Both the position numbers and the translations under genes were made by a program. Of a DNA stretch of 64,000 nucleotides, positions 60,479 through 64,000 are shown piece after piece (position 1 is the first letter of the stretch; each line of letters begins with the position of its first letter). The DNA is taken from assembly GCF_017876435.1 (NCBI RefSeq), contig NZ_JAGIOA010000001.1, positions 3,534,001-3,598,000 of the forward strand, written 5' to 3'. The notes beneath the pieces were generated by a model. The model saw only the letters and a list, made by a program, of their open reading frames with translations. It was not told the origin of the DNA and did not search any database. The DNA is from Microbacterium phyllosphaerae. GTDB lineage: Bacteria; Actinomycetota; Actinomycetes; Actinomycetales; Microbacteriaceae.

Positions 60479-61594
60479 ATGCTCACAGAGAGCGAGAACG
60501 CGCTTGCTGAAGCGGTGCTGATCCATGGCCCCATCTCCCGCTCGGCACTGACGTCCCGGCTCGGTCTCTCGGCCGCGAGCCTCACCCGCCTGGCGAAGCC
60601 CTTTCTCGACACCGGTCTTCTCGTCGAGCTCGACGACGTCGTCGACGGCTCTGTCGGCCGACCGACCAGACCGCTCGACATCGCCCCCGACCGAGGCTTC
60701 TTCGTCGGGGTCAAGCTCACAGGCGACACCCTGCACGCGGTTCTCACCGATGTCCGCGCCGCTCTCCTGGACTCCTTCACCCGCCCGCTCACTGCAACCG
60801 ATCCATCGAGCGTGGTCGCGGACATCCGCGCGGCGATCGACGATTTCGACGGTGACCTCCGTGGCATCGGCGTCAGCCTCGGCGGTTCGGTCGACGAGGG
60901 AGTCGTCGAGTTCGCTCCCTTCCTGGATTGGTACGACGTACCGTTCGCCGCCATGCTCGCCGATGCGACCGGAATGCCCGTCACCGTCGAGAACGATCTG
61001 GTCGCACTCGCCGAGGCCGAGAGGTGGTTCGGCATGGGCCGCGGCCTGCCCGGGTTCTCGGTGATCACGATCGGCGAGGGAATCGGCTACGCCGTCGTCG
61101 CGCACAACGAGGTCGTGCGCACCCGCGAGGTCGGCGCCGGCCTCGGCGGACACATCCCTCTCGCGGCCAACGGCCCCCTCTGCGACCGCGGACATCGCGG
61201 GTGCGCGCAGGCGATGCTCACATCGGGATCGATCACCGCTCAGGTCTCCGGCGCCCTGCGACGCACCGTCGACTACGACGAGTTCCTGGCGCTCACCGCA
61301 GGCGGCGACCCGGCAGCGACTGCAGTGGCGGATGCCGCCGGCGAAGCGCTCGGACGATTCATCGCGCTCGCGGCCAATCTGACGATGCAGCCCGCCGCGG
61401 TTCTCGCCGGCGATGGCATAGGCCTGTTCTCGGTCGCTGAACCCGCCATCCGACGCGCGATCGCCGCTGACCGGGACCCGCTCGCGGATCCCATCGAGCT
61501 CTACATCGACGAGCCCGGGTTCACCGCCTGGGCACGTGGAGCCGCTGCGGTCGCGATCCAGTCGGCGATCGCGACACTGTCGCTCCCCCGCTGA
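60479..61594 (+). CDS. ROK-family transcriptional regulator of the alpha-galactoside operon
   Basis: The 371-residue protein has an N-terminal winged helix (about 1-60: ALAEAVLIHGPISRSALTSR, then LGLSAASLTRL) and an actin-like ROK domain (GIGVSLGGSVDEG, ENDLVALAEAE, TIGEGIGYAVV). The usual zinc motif CxCGxxGCxE reads CDRGHRGCAQ (235-244): two of three cysteines remain, the middle one is Arg237 and the Glu is Gln244. H225 is kept. Zinc binding may therefore be altered or lost. ATG at 60479 has 'ggagg'. Divergent position suggests it senses galactose or an alpha-galactoside and controls the GH36 operon. Confidence 0.87.
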   Translation: MLTESENALAEAVLIHGPISRSALTSRLGLSAASLTRLAKPFLDTGLLVELDDVVDGSVGRPTRPLDIAPDRGFFVGVKLTGDTLHAVLTDVRAALLDSFTRPLTATDPSSVVADIRAAIDDFDGDLRGIGVSLGGSVDEGVVEFAPFLDWYDVPFAAMLADATGMPVTVENDLVALAEAERWFGMGRGLPGFSVITIGEGIGYAVVAHNEVVRTREVGAGLGGHIPLAANGPLCDRGHRGCAQAMLTSGSITAQVSGALRRTVDYDEFLALTAGGDPAATAVADAAGEALGRFIALAANLTMQPAAVLAGDGIGLFSVAEPAIRRAIAADRDPLADPIELYIDEPGFTAWARGAAAVAIQSAIATLSLPR

Positions 61595-61610
61595 CCGCGG
61601 ACGTCAGCGG
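61588..61610. terminator. Terminator between ROK and carboxymuconolactone-decarboxylase-like genes
   Basis: Arms CCGCTGAC / GTCAGCGG with a 7-nt loop; the ROK stop codon is within the left arm and the convergent stop is 11 bp beyond. Confidence 0.6.
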
Positions 61611-61620
61611 CCCGCTCCGC

Positions 61621-61938
61621 TCACTCCTCGATGTTCGCGAGTGCCGACACGGCGCTCATCGCCGCGGGCCAGCCGGCGTAGAAAGCGAGATGCGTCGCCA
61701 CCTCGGCGAGCTCCTCGCGGCTGATGCCGTTGGCGATCGCCTTGTTCATGTGCGACACCAGCTGAGCATCCCGACCGAGGGCGATCAGCGTCGCCACGGT
61801 GATCAGGCTCCGCTCCCGAGGAGAGAGCTCCGGGCGCTCCCACACATCGGCGAAGAGCACGTCGTCGGTGAGGTCGGCGAGCTTCGGGGCGAGGTCGCGC
61901 ACGAGCTGGGGTGCGACACGGGGGTTGTCTCCGGTCAT
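61621..61938 (-). CDS. Carboxymuconolactone decarboxylase family protein
   Basis: The 105-residue helical protein has the CMD pattern: LSPRERSLITVATLIALGRDAQLVSHMNKA and GISREELAEVATHLAFYAGWPAAMSA. It lacks the CxxC pair of AhpD peroxidase-type members. Members range from true decarboxylases to uncharacterised small proteins; without pathway neighbours (no protocatechuate genes nearby) I assign only the family. ATG at 61938 has 'aggaagaagga'. Confidence 0.85.
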   Translation of the reverse strand: MTGDNPRVAPQLVRDLAPKLADLTDDVLFADVWERPELSPRERSLITVATLIALGRDAQLVSHMNKAIANGISREELAEVATHLAFYAGWPAAMSAVSALANIEE

Positions 61939-62100
61939 GGTGTCCTTCTTCCTCGTTCAGCGGCGGGGCAACAGGCGGTTCGCCGCATCCGTCCCTTCGA
62001 CGCTAGGCGCGACGATCGGAACGAGGGAGGCCCTGACGGTACCTCGTTCGCGGCATGCCGCAGACAGAATCCGATGGTTTCTCGATGACAGAATCGAGGG

Positions 62101-62856
62101 ATGACAGATTCGTTCGACGCCCAGATCGAGGCAGGTTCGGCCGCAGACGTCTCGGGCTGGGACTTCGCCTGGCTCGATGGGCGGGCCACCGAGGAGCGAC
62201 CGCCGTGGGGCTATGCACGCCTGCTCGGCGAGCGCCTGGGCACAGCATCCGCCTCCCTCGACATCCAGACCGGCGGCGGCGAGGTGCTCTCCGAAGCCGC
62301 ATCGTTCCCGCCCGTCGCGGTCGCGACCGAGTCCTGGCATCCGAACATCGCGCACGCCACCCGTCTGCTGCATCCCCGTGGAGTGGTCGTCGTCGCGGAT
62401 CAGGACGAGCCACCGCTGCCGTTCGCCGATGCCGCCTTCGATCTGGTCACGAGCCGCCACCCGGCGACGATCTGGTGGGACGAGATCGCACGGGTGCTCC
62501 GCCCCGGAGGCACCTATCTCGCGCAGCACGTGGGGCCTGCGAGCGCCTTCGAGCTGATCGAGTTCTTCCTCGGACCGCAGCCCGAAGCCCGCCGCGGGCG
62601 ACACCACGACGACGAGGTCGCCGCCGCCGAAGCCGCAGGGCTGGAGGTCGTCGACCTTCGCACCGCGAGACTCCGGATCGAGATCCACGACGTCGCCGCC
62701 GTGGTCTATCTGCTGCGCAAGGTGATCTGGTGGGTTCCCGGTTTCACGGTCGAGACATATGTCGACCGGCTCCGTGAACTGCACGAGCTCATCCAGGCGG
62801 AGGGTCCGTTCATCGCCCACTCGACTCGGCATCTGATCGACGCGCGTCGTCGCTGA
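62101..62856 (+). CDS. Class I SAM-dependent methyltransferase-like protein
   Basis: The 251-residue protein has the shape of class I methyltransferases: SLDIQTGGGEVL at the SAM-binding motif I position (Asp, then Gly-rich), LPFADAAFDLVTSRHP at motif II, and ARVLRPGGTYLAQHVGP at motif III. Motif I lacks the exact DxGxGxG, which is usual in this small subgroup. The acceptor is unknown. Start ATG 62101 follows two direct repeats GACAGAATC (62063-62071 and 62087-62095) and no strong ribosome-binding site. Confidence 0.8.
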   Translation: MTDSFDAQIEAGSAADVSGWDFAWLDGRATEERPPWGYARLLGERLGTASASLDIQTGGGEVLSEAASFPPVAVATESWHPNIAHATRLLHPRGVVVVADQDEPPLPFADAAFDLVTSRHPATIWWDEIARVLRPGGTYLAQHVGPASAFELIEFFLGPQPEARRGRHHDDEVAAAEAAGLEVVDLRTARLRIEIHDVAAVVYLLRKVIWWVPGFTVETYVDRLRELHELIQAEGPFIAHSTRHLIDARRR

Positions 62857-62883
62857 CAGCCTCAGCCCCTCGAACGTCCCTGA

Positions 62884-63264
62884 TCAGCCGGCCGTGCGCG
62901 GCATCGCACACGCCGCAGTGCCGCCGGGAAGGCGATGCCGGAAGCGGGCGATCAATGAATACCCGAGCGATGCCGCCCACGAGAACGGCATCGTCACGAG
63001 CAGATGGCCGAGGAAGCGCAGGATCCCCTGCGGTTGCAGCTGCAGCAGCACGGCGAACGCCGCGTGGCCGCGGAATCGTCTCCCACCGGCCAGCAACCAG
63101 ACATAGTGGGTCACGTCGTCATGGCTGAGCGCGAGTTCGTCGAGGTCGAGCCACTGCCAGGGCTGCGCGTCCGGAAATCTGTCGAGGGCGTTCTCGAGTC
63201 GACGCACCCACGTCGTGCAGAAGGCGCAGTCGCCGTCGAAGACGAGCAGCGGTTCGGTGGGCAT
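62884..63264 (-). CDS. DCC-family thiol-disulfide oxidoreductase (DUF393)
   Basis: The 126-residue thioredoxin-like protein has the DxDCxxC signature in LLVFDGDCAFCTTW (D12, C13, C16). Two further segments, WLDLDELALSHDDV and the hydrophobic LGHLLVTMPFSWAASLGYSL, fit the family. The redox partner is unknown. ATG at 63264 is used; the longer in-frame start overlaps the divergent gene's promoter. Convergent with the methyltransferase gene. Confidence 0.83.
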   Translation of the reverse strand: MPTEPLLVFDGDCAFCTTWVRRLENALDRFPDAQPWQWLDLDELALSHDDVTHYVWLLAGGRRFRGHAAFAVLLQLQPQGILRFLGHLLVTMPFSWAASLGYSLIARFRHRLPGGTAACAMPRTAG

Positions 63265-63331
63265 GGGTCCGACACTACGCTCCGAACCACAGGACTCCCA
63301 CGATCTCAACCCCCTGTACCCGTGCACGGGC

Positions 63332-63553
63332 ATGGCGGACTCTATGGGCATGAGTCACCCCGACGACATCAAGCAGCCTCTCGACCATCTGCCGCCGCTC
63401 GATGAGCGCGACAAGGCGATCGACATCGACGAGCCGAGCTATCCGACCTCCGAGGCGCCGACCGGCCCCGCGCACGCATCGCCCGAGACGGCCGCAGAGC
63501 CCGACAAGCCCAACCGCCACGGCGTCGACAAGCTTCCGCCGACCTCGCGCTGA
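63332..63553 (+). CDS. Small acidic hypothetical protein
   Basis: A 73-residue product from ATG 63332 (alternatives 63344, 63350): MADSMGMSHPDDIKQPLDHL followed by acidic, proline-rich sequence and RHGVDKLPPTSR. Likely disordered and cytoplasmic. No family recognised. It is divergent from the DCC gene and just upstream of the decayed cyclodeaminase gene. Confidence 0.55.
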   Translation: MADSMGMSHPDDIKQPLDHLPPLDERDKAIDIDEPSYPTSEAPTGPAHASPETAAEPDKPNRHGVDKLPPTSR

Positions 63554-63565
63554 GTGCTCGGCCGT

Positions 63566-63933
63566 ATGAATCACCCCAGCGATGTCCGTACATCGACCCC
63601 GCTGGACGAGTGGCTCGCAAAGCTCGGCCGGTCCACCGGAGCGCCGGGAGGCGGCTCGGAGCGGTCGGCATCGCCCTGCTGAGCGAGATGCGCGTGCTCC
63701 GTGATATCGGAAATCGGAGCCTGTCCGCGGATCTCGCCGTGGCGGCCGGAGCACTCGACGCGGGTCTTTCGGGGTCCTCCATCAACCTTCGCGCGAACCT
63801 CCGAACCGCTCGAGCGCATCACGCGTCAGCGGCAGCACTGGCCGAGCTGCACGTCGACGCCGCGCGGCTGGCGGAGGCACAGCAGAGGACCGCGGGGATC
63901 GCGGAAGAGCTCTCCGCGGAGTTCGACGACTGA
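63566..63933 (+). pseudogene. Remnant of a cyclodeaminase/cyclohydrolase (FTCD C-terminal-like) gene
   Basis: From ATG 63566, frame 1 gives a start typical of formiminotetrahydrofolate cyclodeaminase-like proteins (TPLDEWLAKLGRSTGAPGGGS) and stops at 63680. A second frame covering about 63655-63933 continues with GIALLSEMRVLRDIGNRSLS, ADLAVAAGALDAGLSGSSI and NLRANLRTARAHH, matching the family's C-terminal part. The change of frame lies around 63650-63662, close to the glycine-rich loop. About 100 internal residues of the usual 200-residue protein are missing. So the gene has both a frameshift and a deletion and is probably non-functional. Confidence 0.7.
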
Positions 63934-63957
63934 TCCTCCCTCCGGCGTCGGCGCGGT

Positions 63958-64000
63958 CTAGTCGACCCCATACTCCGGCCCCTCGGGGGCGTCGAGGGGC
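63958..64000 (-). CDS. C-terminal end of a gene running out of the window
   Basis: On the minus strand a frame reads ...PLDAPEGPEYGVD and stops with TAG at 63960-63958. Its acidic end and codon use look coding, but 13 residues are too few for identification; the rest lies beyond the window. Confidence 0.4.
   Translation of the reverse strand, partial: PLDAPEGPEYGVD

Noticed and set aside
62063..62095. Direct repeats GACAGAATC as regulator sites
   Set aside because: Two copies 24 bp apart upstream of the methyltransferase gene, but no matching regulator or third copy was found; noted only in the gene entry.

Overview
ORGANISM. The window is GC-rich, with short intergenic gaps, many ATGA/GTGA start-stop overlaps, GTG starts, and frequent 'ggatgcc/gcatcc' strings inside genes. 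Several proteins (two DUF7882-type proteins, a DUF6458-type protein, other short uncharacterised families) are, as far as I recall, typical of Microbacteriaceae. I infer a Microbacterium-like actinobacterial chromosome. No tRNA, rRNA, insertion sequence, CRISPR array or replication origin was seen. LAYOUT. 1-12.5 kb: end of an MFS pump; DUF899 protein; a lipoprotein with a GH114-like domain that probably starts at CTG; three coupled anchored exoproteins facing a large membrane protein; a CYP152-type P450; SRPBCC protein; CPBP protease; zinc alcohol dehydrogenase; acyl desaturase; DUF7882 protein; ThrE exporter. 12.5-27 kb: a catabolic region around a LysR regulator. Leftward run: CoA-transferase, acyl-CoA dehydrogenase, SDR, enoyl-CoA hydratase, thiolase. 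Then come a Baeyer-Villiger monooxygenase, an aldehyde dehydrogenase and a 3-hydroxyacyl-CoA dehydrogenase, followed by a MarR / quinone reductase / 50-residue protein / FMN reductase operon and an isochorismatase-like gene. Together these could carry a cyclic alcohol or ketone through a lactone to a dicarboxylic acid and then by beta-oxidation to acetyl-CoA and succinyl-CoA; no lactonase is visible. 27-30 kb: a complete osmoprotectant-type ABC transporter. 30-42 kb: a glycan operon (ABC binding protein, two permeases, LacI, GH3, GH95) next to an alcohol dehydrogenase and a secreted Asp-box/ricin protein. 42-49 kb: an Old Yellow Enzyme, its MarR, a second osmoprotectant ABC set lacking an ATPase, and a MarR-MFS efflux operon with two operator-like palindromes on its promoter. 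49-55 kb: DUF1254 protein, DUF1206/PAP2/DUF6458 operon, an ArsR-phosphatase fusion, DNA polymerase IV, and a second DUF7882 protein. 55-61.6 kb: an alpha-galactoside operon (GH36, binding protein, two permeases) divergent from a ROK regulator. 61.6-64 kb: carboxymuconolactone decarboxylase-like protein, methyltransferase, DCC thiol oxidoreductase, a small acidic protein, and a decayed cyclodeaminase gene. REGULATION. The octamer GTATTGGA precedes five genes at 54-79 nt from their start codons, always in the sense orientation. Four are in the LysR-centred region; the fifth precedes a distant alcohol dehydrogenase at 39.4 kb, suggesting one regulon.
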